From JBBQIY01 sp964618405 (GTDB lineage Bacteria > Verrucomicrobiota > Kiritimatiellia > RFP12 > UBA3636): a DNA stretch of 9,677 nt. This document shows, piece by piece, positions 1 through 7,700 of this stretch (position 1 is the stretch's first letter; the number at the start of each line of letters is the position of its first letter). A program made the position numbers and the translations under genes. A model generated the notes under the pieces. The model worked only from the letters and a program-made list of their open reading frames with translations, was not told where the DNA came from and did not search any database. The stretch spans positions 1 to 9,677 of the forward strand of contig CAZUAY010000154.1 in NCBI GenBank assembly GCA_964618405.1, read 5' to 3'.

Positions 1-1621
1 GGCGCACCGCTTTTCCGTAATCCCCGAACACCCGCAGAATGCTTTCCATCAGGGTGCCTTTACCGTTTCTGGTCGTTTCGCCGTAGAGGAAGAACATACA
101 CTCGAAGCGGGTATCCCCACTGACCGCATAACCAAGAGCCTTTTGTAGGAACTTTGATTTTTCCTTATCGCCGCTCATAATTTCATCGATGAAGCTGTTG
201 AAGCGTGGACACACGGCGTTTGGGTCATATTTCACAGGCGCGATTTTGGTGAGCCTGTCTTCCGGGCTATGGTCGCGGAACTGCATGGTGCGTAAATCCA
301 GTGTGCCGTTGTTGCAGTTGAACAGATATCGGTCAGTATCGAATTCCTCCATTGAAATGGGATACACACTCTGCGCATCGCTCAGGACGGTAATTCGAAC
401 ACCGCGTATCTGCCACTTGGCACAATATTTAATGTAGTCTTTTCGCTTATGCTCATCATGGATGCTGAGCGCGTATGTCATCAGAGCGTCAGAGAGGTCT
501 TTGCACAGTTCCATTACCTTGAGAGCCGCCATATCAGTGACCCAGCGGGTGCCGTCATAGACATACCAGACCTTTCGCTCTGGCACATATCTTGCGTATG
601 GCTTGAAAACATCCGCGAAAAGCCGCCCCGCGCCGTTGTCCGACCAGCCGTAGCGCCTGTTGCTGTCCGGCTTTAGTTCCGCCAGTCTCGGCGCAAGAAT
701 ACCAAAATCCTCCGTAGCGTCGGTGTGTAGAATCGGCTGATATATGGAAGAACAGAGGGATGCCGCTTTTTCAAGGGTTATTTTTCCATAGGTGGAGCCA
801 CTCTGCGCTCTGTCCCACTTGTCACGGTAAAGGCCACAGCGCCGGAACAGCCTGTCCATCTGTACTATGTCCTTGCCGCACCAAAACGCGAGATGGGAAC
901 AGCAAGCAAGGTCGGCTTCGCTTTGGGACGGGTATTCGCTAATATCGCCCTCCCAGAGTTTTGCAAACGCCGCTCCGTTTTTTGACGCTTTCGCCTTTTC
1001 AATTACGCTGTCATCAGAAAGGTAAGAGGCTGTCACGGTGGGTTGATCTTCGTAACCGTAATCCTTGCTCGGTTTTACCGCCCGCTGCATAAAAGTGTCG
1101 AGGAGTATTTGCAGCTGTGGTGCGGCTTCAAGAACATCGCCCTTCTGATGGACGTTACCCGTAACGGAAACATACTTCTTTGTCGCACCGTACACATATA
1201 CCTCAACGCCGAGTTTGGTGTTATTGATGTAGTATTTTGCGATATCGTATTTGAATTCCGTTGCCTTGAAAAGGACACGCAGACCGGTGCCGGAGGGACT
1301 TTTCTCGATGTAGCAGCCTGTAAATATGTCCGCGATGGATTGACCGATAGCGGTCAGCGTACCGTCCGCATTAACGCAGTGGTCAACGTCCACGGCACTG
1401 AAGCCACGAAAAATACCAAGCCCCAGACCGTCATATCTATTCACCGCCGCGACTGCGCTGGAGTAAACGGTAAATGTATTTTCGTTGTTTGACTGCGCCC
1501 GCTTGCCATTGATTTGATAAGGCACTTTATCCGGCTTTACCTTTCCTTTACGCTCTTCGTAGTTCCACAAACAGAACTTTCCGTTGTCGCGCAGTTCTTT
1601 CGGCAGATTGTCGTATTGCAT
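1..1621 (-). CDS. Phage/plasmid primase-helicase, P4/D5 family (C-terminus cut by window edge)
   Basis: Reading the minus strand from ATG at 1621 gives 540 uninterrupted codons that run off the left edge. It starts MQYDNLPKEL. The first ~165 residues look like an archaeo-eukaryotic-type primase-polymerase: an acidic VDVDH motif at residues 77-81 (D78 and D80 are likely metal ligands), then EKSPSGTGLRVLF (106-118) and YVSVTGN (150-156). Around 440-500 comes a D5_N-like region (NNGTLDLRT, then KALGYAVSGDT). It leads into a Walker A loop GETTRNGKGT at 514-523, with Lys521, typical of SF3 helicases. Walker B and later motifs would lie beyond the window. The SD on this strand is AGAAGGAAG, about 7 nt before the ATG. 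Such proteins prime and unwind DNA at the origin of phages, satellites, plasmids and ICEs, so this marks a mobile element. Family assignment is by motif recognition and fairly secure; the exact subfamily (for example NrS-1-like) is inferred. Confidence 0.88.
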   Translation of the reverse strand, partial: MQYDNLPKELRDNGKFCLWNYEERKGKVKPDKVPYQINGKRAQSNNENTFTVYSSAVAAVNRYDGLGLGIFRGFSAVDVDHCVNADGTLTAIGQSIADIFTGCYIEKSPSGTGLRVLFKATEFKYDIAKYYINNTKLGVEVYVYGATKKYVSVTGNVHQKGDVLEAAPQLQILLDTFMQRAVKPSKDYGYEDQPTVTASYLSDDSVIEKAKASKNGAAFAKLWEGDISEYPSQSEADLACCSHLAFWCGKDIVQMDRLFRRCGLYRDKWDRAQSGSTYGKITLEKAASLCSSIYQPILHTDATEDFGILAPRLAELKPDSNRRYGWSDNGAGRLFADVFKPYARYVPERKVWYVYDGTRWVTDMAALKVMELCKDLSDALMTYALSIHDEHKRKDYIKYCAKWQIRGVRITVLSDAQSVYPISMEEFDTDRYLFNCNNGTLDLRTMQFRDHSPEDRLTKIAPVKYDPNAVCPRFNSFIDEIMSGDKEKSKFLQKALGYAVSGDTRFECMFFLYGETTRNGKGTLMESILRVFGDYGKAVR

Positions 1622-2080
1622 TTGTTCACTTCCTTCTGAGGTTTGTATTTTTATTGCCTCTTGCCATACAGTGATTGGGGGCTGTTTTAAGATGCGTTCT
1701 CACTACTCAATGGAGGACAGAATCCGGTTTGAACGAAAAATTCGGGAATTTCTTTGTTCTTCACCACTCACTGGAACAAAACAGGCGTTTTGGACGAAAC
1801 CTTTGAAAATCTTTTTGTCCCTCTGCTATAAGCCGAAAAAATTAACCCCCACGTGTCGACCGTAATTTTCTGCTCCTCACTTCCTACTGGACAGGCACAT
1901 GGCAAAATCCGTAGTGAGACGAGAGAATATTTTTGTCCTTTCGCTATACGGAGAATGGAGGGCACTTTTATACACCCTGTGTTAGGGGAAATTTTCTGTA
2001 AGTGCTGTATCTGTGCAGAGTCTTCCATCGATAAGGGAAAATAGAGCTGCTACCGTAGCCCCCCAAATCCGAAAAAAGAC
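1622..2080. other. Gene-poor region upstream of the primase, with degenerate repeats
   Basis: I find no convincing gene in these ~460 bp. The short ORFs on both strands (up to 86 codons) lack good ribosome sites and recognisable domains. The stretch contains the degenerate direct repeats listed separately. It sits directly 5' of the mobile-element primase, where an origin, iterons or a control region would be expected. I could not identify a clear sigma-A promoter for the primase or an attachment site. Confidence 0.5.
1741..1948. repeat. Imperfect ~118-bp direct repeat, two units, upstream of primase
   Basis: Two ~90-bp units (about 1741-1830 and 1859-1948) align with a 118-bp offset. The best-conserved block is TTTTTGTCCCTCTGCTATA at 1812-1830 against TTTTTGTCCTTTCGCTATA at 1930-1948, with 16 of 19 bases identical. 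Each unit also begins with a second box: TTCTTCACCACTCACTGG at 1757-1774 and CTCCTCACTTCCTACTGG at 1873-1890. A third, more decayed box is TTCTCACTACTCAATGG at 1697-1713. The position just upstream of a primase-helicase gene fits an iteron-like or regulatory role, but that is inference. The units could also be remnants of a duplicated sequence with no present function. Confidence 0.5.
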
Positions 2081-2116
2081 AAAAAAATACGGCACCCGCT
2101 GTTTGCGGATACCGTA
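2081..2116 (-). terminator. Putative rho-independent terminator reading leftward
   Basis: TACGG (2088-2092) pairs with CCGTA (2112-2116), and CCGC (2096-2099) pairs with GCGG (2105-2108), around a 5-nt loop; two mismatches interrupt the stem. On the minus strand the hairpin is followed by seven U (A-run 2081-2087 on the plus strand), and there is no T-run on the plus-strand side. It would stop leftward transcripts before they enter the primase region. No minus-strand gene ends here, so it may act as an insulator or be the tail of a lost gene. Confidence 0.55.
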
Positions 2117-2132
2117 AAGATGTAAAATGGAA

Positions 2133-2152
2133 TAATTCAAACCTAATTCAAA
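2133..2152. promoter_or_regulatory. Tandem TAATTCAAA direct repeat, 11-bp phase
   Basis: TAATTCAAA occurs at 2133-2141 and again at 2144-2152, an 11-bp step of about one helical turn. It lies about 50 bp upstream of the extended -10 promoter of the regulator gene. Same-face direct repeats at this position suit an activator or autoregulator of the AraC type, whose proteins often bind direct half-sites. The region is AT-rich, so chance is possible. Confidence 0.35.
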
Positions 2153-2178
2153 AACTACGTGGAACTTGTATATAACTT

Positions 2179-2208
2179 ACTGTAAAAACAATGATTTCAT
2201 GCTATAAT
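2179..2208 (+). promoter_or_regulatory. Extended -10 promoter for the PAS-AraC regulator
   Basis: TGCTATAAT at 2200-2208 is a perfect extended -10 (TGn plus TATAAT). The -35 region is poor (about CTGTAA/ACTGTA near 2179-2185), as is common when the extended -10 is strong. Transcription would start near 2215, leaving a leader of about 220 nt before the regulator start at 2434. Confidence 0.6.
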
Positions 2209-2433
2209 TAGTCTGATATGCAAGGGTGGCAGCAATGCTTGCCGGCAAAAAGGGGTCCGTCCTCTGTGGCGAAACTTTCAAAGCACCAAAATGTCAGCAT
2301 GGATGTGCTTATTAAATGTGCACTCCACAGCGGGTCAATGTGGAAGACATAATGGAATTTGTGCCGGAGAAATCTAGAATAACAACGAAAGAGTAATAAT
2401 GCTTTAAAATACAAACGTGAGGAGGGTAGCTCT
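2209..2433 (+). other. Long 5' leader of regulator gene with possible small ORFs
   Basis: About 220 nt separate the promoter from the regulator's ATG. Two overlapping short ORFs lie in it. One starts at ATG 2218, almost at the predicted transcript start, and has 44 codons ending at 2352. The other starts at ATG 2235 behind AAGGGTGG (2222-2229) and has 26 codons, is Cys-containing (ends CQHGCAY), and stops with TAA at 2313-2315. After that stop the same frame restarts at ATG 2316 for another 26 codons, ending in TAATAA near 2394-2399. Neither product is recognisable. They could be leader peptides, a decayed gene or chance. I see no riboswitch or attenuator hairpin. Confidence 0.35.
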
Positions 2434-4008
2434 ATGAAGAAACCTAATCCACCTGGAGAAGAACCTGCGGGTTTTATCGGCTATTCACCGGAGAGCAGGC
2501 TGGATTTGCTTTCCGTGCTCAAGCTCTTTCCCGTTCCTATGGAGGTATTCTCTCCGGACGGCATCAGTCTGTTTATCAATCAGGCCTTTGTTGACTTCTT
2601 TCAAATCTCTGCCCAGGAAATTGTAGGCAAGTATAATATTTTAACCGACCCCCATATCAACCAAAAGCTTGGCTTGTCAGACTATCTGCGCCGGGTTTTT
2701 GACGGTGAAATCTTATCCTTTTATGATTTGAGGGTCCCTTTCGAAGAAATTGACAGCCGTTATACATCAGTGCAGGGTAGACCCACAGAAAGTGATATTT
2801 ATCAGGATATTATTTGCCTTCCTCTGCGAGACGAGGATGCTTCGGTTGCTTATGTGGTCGCGGTGTTTATGACTAAGCGTGTCTACCGGCTGCGGCTGGA
2901 TATCATGAAAGCAAAAGAATACATAGACGTCAATTATAAGGAGGATTTTGGTCTTGACAGGCTCTCAAAAATCGTGGGCATAAGCCGTCATCATTTGGTG
3001 CGTCTGTTTAAAAATATATTCGGCATCCCGCCGTATAGCTATTATCAAGAGGTTAAAATCGAAAAAATCAAAGCCGCTCTTGGAGATGACAGCCTCAGCA
3101 TCAGCCAGGCCTTTGCATCCTGCGGCTCTGATTACAGCAGCTTTGCGGAGGTCTTTAAAAACAGGATTGGAATGACGCCGACCCAATACAGAAAGGCCTT
3201 ACGGCTCAGGCCGCGCGAAAGTCCGCAAAATCCGCCCGCCACCGTGAAACCGGCTGAAAACACGCCCACAGCTACTTTTTGTGCGATGGAAAACCGGCTT
3301 TTTCAGGTTGGGGAGCTTTTCCCCATTCCCGTCCAAATATTCAAGCCCTGCGGTGATATCGCTTTTGTCAACGAGGCTACACTCAAAATGTGGAATGTCC
3401 GAGACACTTCTTTAATAATGGGCAAGTACAATCTGCGCAAGGACCCCCTGGTAAACGAGCAATTTGGCTTACGCGATGAGATTCGCAGAACCTTTGAAGG
3501 AGAGCTTGTGCTGATTGAGGATATCAGATTGCCGCTGGAGAGCTTTTGGGAGTGGTACAAGACAAGAAGTGAGGTTTACGACATTGAAGCAATCTACACC
3601 GACATACTGAACTTCCCTGTCTTTGCCGCCGACGGAAAGCTTATGTATGTCGTATGTATATTCTTTACAAGTAGAATATACAATGGCAGACCGGAGGTGG
3701 CAAGGGCAAAGGAATACTTGGAAAATCACTGGCGGGAGGATTTTGACGCCGCCAGGATTGCGCACTTCGTTCATCTGAGCCCTTCCCAGCTTTCTCGCCT
3801 ATTTAAGAAGCATACTGGCCTGACATCATATGGCTATTATCAGGAAATCAAGATCAATCGTCTGAAAACGGCGCTGCGGGATAGGACCCTTAGCATTGCC
3901 GAAGTCTTTATATCCTGCGGCTTTGAATATCCCGGTAATTCCACGAGGTTTTTTAAGGACAAGACGGGCATGACCCCGTCTGAGTACCGAAAGAAAGTCG
4001 AAAAATAG
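2434..4008 (+). CDS. Tandem-duplicated PAS-AraC/PAS-AraC transcriptional regulator
   Basis: Predicted cytoplasmic DNA-binding regulator of 524 residues. It starts at ATG 2434 with SD AGGAGG at 2420-2425, an 8-nt gap. The architecture is a direct internal duplication: PAS-like sensor (about 28-150), AraC-type HTH_18 (about 158-258), Pro-rich linker (259-283), second PAS (about 288-416) and second HTH_18 (about 424-524). The two halves align closely: LFPVPMEVF against LFPIPVQIF, GKYN against GKYN, YSYYQEVKI against YGYYQEIKI, GMTPTQYRK against GMTPSEYRK. Each DNA-binding unit has both HTH motifs and the family's C-terminal G-M-T-P-x-x-Y-R signature. Ordinary AraC proteins of about 300 residues have one such unit, so this chain looks like a covalent pseudo-dimer. 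No transmembrane segment is visible. A terminator follows at once. Likely targets (inference) are itself and the two downstream genes. The PAS ligand is unknown. Confidence 0.9.
   Translation: MKKPNPPGEEPAGFIGYSPESRLDLLSVLKLFPVPMEVFSPDGISLFINQAFVDFFQISAQEIVGKYNILTDPHINQKLGLSDYLRRVFDGEILSFYDLRVPFEEIDSRYTSVQGRPTESDIYQDIICLPLRDEDASVAYVVAVFMTKRVYRLRLDIMKAKEYIDVNYKEDFGLDRLSKIVGISRHHLVRLFKNIFGIPPYSYYQEVKIEKIKAALGDDSLSISQAFASCGSDYSSFAEVFKNRIGMTPTQYRKALRLRPRESPQNPPATVKPAENTPTATFCAMENRLFQVGELFPIPVQIFKPCGDIAFVNEATLKMWNVRDTSLIMGKYNLRKDPLVNEQFGLRDEIRRTFEGELVLIEDIRLPLESFWEWYKTRSEVYDIEAIYTDILNFPVFAADGKLMYVVCIFFTSRIYNGRPEVARAKEYLENHWREDFDAARIAHFVHLSPSQLSRLFKKHTGLTSYGYYQEIKINRLKTALRDRTLSIAEVFISCGFEYPGNSTRFFKDKTGMTPSEYRKKVEK
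2515..4005 (+). repeat. Internal duplication of the PAS-AraC module within the regulator
   Basis: Codons 28-258 (2515-3207) and 288-524 (3295-4005) encode two copies of the same PAS plus HTH_18 module. Protein similarity is clear throughout, while DNA identity is only patchy (for example around 3037-3060 and 3826-3850). The duplication is therefore old and both copies have been kept under selection for protein function. Confidence 0.85.
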
Positions 4009-4022
4009 TGAATAAACCAGAA

Positions 4023-4054
4023 CCCTGTATCTGACAAGGATGCAGGGCTTTTTT
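4023..4054 (+). terminator. Rho-independent terminator after the regulator
   Basis: CCCTGTATC (4023-4031) pairs with GATGCAGGG (4039-4047), a 9-bp stem with one G-U pair and the 7-nt loop TGACAAG. Six T follow at 4049-4054. It lies 14 nt after the regulator stop codon and separates that gene from the downstream pair. Confidence 0.88.
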
Positions 4055-4064
4055 ATGCTCATAA

Positions 4065-4119
4065 TTGACAAATATTCAGCAAGAAACCGATATGTCTGGC
4101 GCCGCCCTTTTTTTATAAT
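4065..4119 (+). promoter_or_regulatory. Putative promoter(s) for the solo-PAS and surface-protein genes
   Basis: Two candidates lie just after the terminator. TATAAT at 4114-4119 is a perfect -10, but its -35 (about TATGTC, 4091-4096, 17-nt spacer) is weak; a start near 4126 would give a leader of about 33 nt. TTGACA at 4065-4070 is a perfect -35, with only a weak -10 (GATATG, 4089-4094, 18-nt spacer). A good -10 with a poor -35 suits activator dependence, which would fit control by the adjacent AraC-type protein (inference). Confidence 0.45.
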
Positions 4120-4158
4120 GAAGATAGTAAAATGCTTTAAAATGAGGGGGTGACTGCA

Positions 4159-4650
4159 TTGAAGCAGGAAGAGCGCAGGGAGCAGATTCTTGCCGAGCTT
4201 ACCACGCTACAACGGGATATGGAAAAGAATCTCTCGGCGCAGGAGCAATTTATTAAACGCTTTCAGTTTCTTATTCAAACCGAAGAAGAGCCTTTATCCG
4301 TGATTAATCTTTTCCCCTATCCGGTTGCCCTTTTTAAAAATGCCGGCGTTTTATATCGGGTGAACCGGACGCTTATGGAAAATACCGATCTGAGCGAAAG
4401 CGACATATCCGACAGGTACCTCAGCTTTCTGGATCGCATCACCAGTGAAAATTTTGCCATTCTGGAAGCTGTGGAGGGCGTGTTTTACGGAAAGACCGCA
4501 CTTTTAAGTCGTCTTTCCAACCCATTGGCATTGTTCTGCAAGAGCTGGAGCTACCCAACCCGCGACAAATATCAGAGCGCACTCTTTTTCCCCCTGGCAG
4601 ATGATGAGGGGTGCATTTCGTTGGGAGCAATCATGCTCATGAAGCAATGA
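4159..4650 (+). CDS. Free-standing PAS-like sensor protein with N-terminal coiled coil
   Basis: A 163-residue soluble protein. I chose TTG at 4159 rather than GTG at 4150 because the strong SD AGGGGGTGA (4145-4153, one base off AGGAGGTGA) overlaps that GTG and sits 5 nt before the TTG. Residues 3-45 are charged and heptad-like (EERREQILAELTTLQRDMEK), a likely coiled coil. Residues 47-162 resemble the PAS domains of the upstream regulator: LFPYPVALF (51-59) matches its LFPVPMEVF and LFPIPVQIF, and FFPLADDEG (143-151) matches CLPLRDEDA. No DNA-binding, kinase or other output domain is visible. It probably works by protein contact, perhaps dimerising or swapping subunits with the regulator (inference). 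The gene lies 61 bp before the surface-protein gene with no terminator between, so they are probably one operon. The PAS call rests on similarity to the neighbour plus general family knowledge. Confidence 0.78.
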   Translation: MKQEERREQILAELTTLQRDMEKNLSAQEQFIKRFQFLIQTEEEPLSVINLFPYPVALFKNAGVLYRVNRTLMENTDLSESDISDRYLSFLDRITSENFAILEAVEGVFYGKTALLSRLSNPLALFCKSWSYPTRDKYQSALFFPLADDEGCISLGAIMLMKQ

Positions 4651-4711
4651 TGAGCCCGTTTTTCAAAACCCATGAGAATAATTAGCAAAAGCGCTTGAAA
4701 GGAGAATTTTT

Positions 4712-7700
4712 ATGTTTTGTAAGGGTAATAAAACCAAGATTCTTTCTCTGTTATTGTCCCTTGTCATGGTTGTCGCACTCGCGCCGGTGACGGTGCTTGC
4801 GGCGGGGGATGCCCCGATATTGCAATCGGCCGCTGTCACAACCGACGGGAACGTTGAGCTGACCTTCAACAAGGCAATGGCAGATACCGGCGGTGGCGCT
4901 GGTGGGTTTACGGTTGTCGGCGATTTTGGTGCCAACAAAAATGTTAAAGCGGCTACTCTTGTCGAAACGGATAATACAAAAATTCTTTTGACACTTACCA
5001 CGCCTGTTCGGGGAGGTGAAGCCCCACGGCTGTCCTATGGGCTCGGAACAATCTCCGCCGAAGACGGCGGATTGCTGGGAGAAATCAAATATTTTGCGAT
5101 AACAAATGCCCTCCCCCATCCTGTTTTAGCTGGCGCCGCTCCTGCCGCCGGTACGGTTGGGACATCCTACGAACACACCTTTGCCGCCTCCGGAGGAACC
5201 GGGGTGTATAGTTTTTACCACCTGGATCCTCTGCCTGCGGGGTTGACGCTGAACTCTTCCACCGGTGTGCTGAGCGGAACACCGACAAATGCGCAGACTT
5301 ACCCTGTGCGCATACGGGTTATAGATATCAATTCTGCTCACGATATAAAAACCTTCACCATTGCAATCAATCCTGCTGTTACCGCACCCTCCGCACCGGA
5401 CGCACGCATCGCAGCAGGCGGCGGACACTCACTTTATCTAAAGGAGGACGGCACGGTCTGGGCGTGGGGAGGAAATGCACAGGGGCAGCTGGGCCGGGGC
5501 ACCTTTGACTATACATATGAAACGCCAAAACAAGTCATAGGGCTTGCTGGGGTAAAATCCATTGCAGCAGGCCATTTGTTCTCCTTGGCCTTGAAAAATG
5601 ACGGCACAGTTTGGGCATGGGGAACGAATGGTAATGGCCAGTTGGGACGTCTTCCAGCGGAGATGTCTCGCAACCACACGCCGGTGCAGATTACAGGGCT
5701 GTCCGGCATCACTGCCATATCAGCTGGTTACAACTTCTGCCTTGCCCTTGAAACAAATGGCGATGTCTGGGCATGGGGAGGCAATGGAAAAGGGCAATTG
5801 GGGCAGCCTGCTACTGAAACCATAAGCACACCGGCAAAAATAGCCGCTTTACAAGACATCGTTGCCATTAGTGCAGGCTATCACAATGCTTTGGCTCTCA
5901 GATCTGACGGCAAGTGCTGGAGCTGGGGCAGCAATTACTACGGAGAGCTGGGCAACGGTACTGTTGATGCTTTAAGTGCCAATCCTACACCGGTTCAAAT
6001 TACAGTTCCCGACGGTATAGAAATCAGTGGAATATGCGCAGGTCATCAGAACGCCATGCTGTTCACCAAGACAGGAGACGTCTATGGTTGGGGTTATAAT
6101 AGTTTAGGGTCGTTGGGCGATGGAACTATAACGAACCGAAGTGTGCCAACCCTTACGCTATATTCAGACATTACCGGTTTGGGGGGCACGGGGGCCTTCT
6201 ATGTTGCACGGGAAAACGATGGAACCGTGTGGGCTTCCGGAAAAAATGATTTTGGAAGTATCGTTATTGACTATAGTGAAAACCCGGTGCGGGTTATTGG
6301 ACTGGAAAATATTATTTATGTCTCGAAATCGGTGGGAGGCAATCACACTCTGGCCCTTGATGCGGACGGGGATGTCTGGGCATGGGGCAGCAACACAAGT
6401 GAGCAGTGCGGTGTCAACACAGTTACCGGGGAGCCAAAGAAAATCGATCCTCCCGTGAAAGTGCTGTTTCCCAGTGCCACCCTTTCTTCAGCAACAATAA
6501 CCATTACACCTCCCGCCGCGGGAGAAATTCCACAAACAGCGGAGCAGGCGCAAGACGTCACAAACCATTCCGATTATACGATTACAGGATTGAATTGGAA
6601 CGAGGCAATGACCAGCGAAGGCAAATTTAAGGCGGGTCAGGCTTATACCGCTACGGTCACTCTGACATCCAAAAACGGTAAGGCGTTTCAATCCGCGTCT
6701 TTCACTCCTACAGTGGGGGGATCAGCCTCAGTGGGCACGACCACTACTACTGGTTCGGAAACGGGGAACACTGTAACATTTACCGTCACCTATGGTGCAA
6801 CAGCCTCCGCACCTCTGATAATCATCACGGTCGCCGGCAATGGAGAGATTGGATATTCAGGTGACGGAGGATTAGCTACCGAAGCCACAATGGATAGGCC
6901 CTATGGCGTGGCGGTGGACAGTGCGGGCAATCTCTATATTGCCGATGAGGATAGGCACTGCATTCGCATGGTATCCTCATCTAATCAGACCAAATTTGGA
7001 ATTGCGATGACGGCCGGAAGGATCTATACCATAGCCGGCACGGGAAGCGCCGGTTATTTCGGCGATGGAGGGGAAGCGCGAAGTGCCAGCTTAAACCAAC
7101 CCCGGGGTATCGCAGTGGATTCCGACGGCAATCTCTATATAGCTGACGCAAAGAACGGCCGTATCCGCATGGTGTCTGCCTCCGATCAGACCAAGTTTGG
7201 AGTTACGATGACGGCCGGGAATATCTATACCATAGCCGGTAAAGGCTGGGATACGTATTCCGGCAACGAGGGCCCGGCGATTAACGCCACGCTCTTAGAT
7301 CCCTCCGATATCGCGCTCGACAGCCATGGCAATCTCTATATTGCTGACACGCAAAATTATCGCATCCACAAGGTAAATGGGACCGGTATTATCACCACCA
7401 TCGTCGGCGCGGCAATTTCCGGTAATTCCGGGGACGGGGCCCCGGCAGCAGACGCCAAGCTGAATCTGCCTTATGGGGTGGAAACGGATAGTGATGGCAA
7501 TCTCTACATTGCCGATACAGTTAACAATCGCGTCCGCATGGTATCCGCTTCCAATCAGACTAGATTTGGCATTACAATGACGGCGGGAAATATTTATAAC
7601 ATAGCCGGTAAAGCTCTTACAGCAAACGAAGGGTATGAAGGCGACGGGGCGCCGGCAATCGCCGCGAAGCTAAACAGACCCCGTGACATAGCCATGGTGG

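Noticed and set aside
189..942. Several 60-82-codon plus-strand ORFs
   Set aside because: They are antisense to the primase-helicase frame and have no domain or ribosome-site support.
1043..1492. 149-codon plus-strand ORF
   Set aside because: It is antisense to the primase domain, whose motifs (VDVDH, EKSPSGTG) are clear on the other strand.
1768..2028. 86-codon minus-strand ORF upstream of the primase
   Set aside because: No good ribosome site, no recognisable fold, and it runs through the degenerate DNA repeats. More likely chance, although a decayed small gene cannot be excluded.
2208..2414. 68-codon minus-strand ORF opposite the regulator leader, ending near a minus-strand terminator
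   Set aside because: It would need a TTG start with no Shine-Dalgarno, and its composition is unlike a typical protein. The nearby terminator was the only reason to consider it.
1622..2433. tRNA gene or clear att site at the element boundary
   Set aside because: I looked for a tRNA-like cloverleaf and for long direct repeats matching another place in the window and found none.
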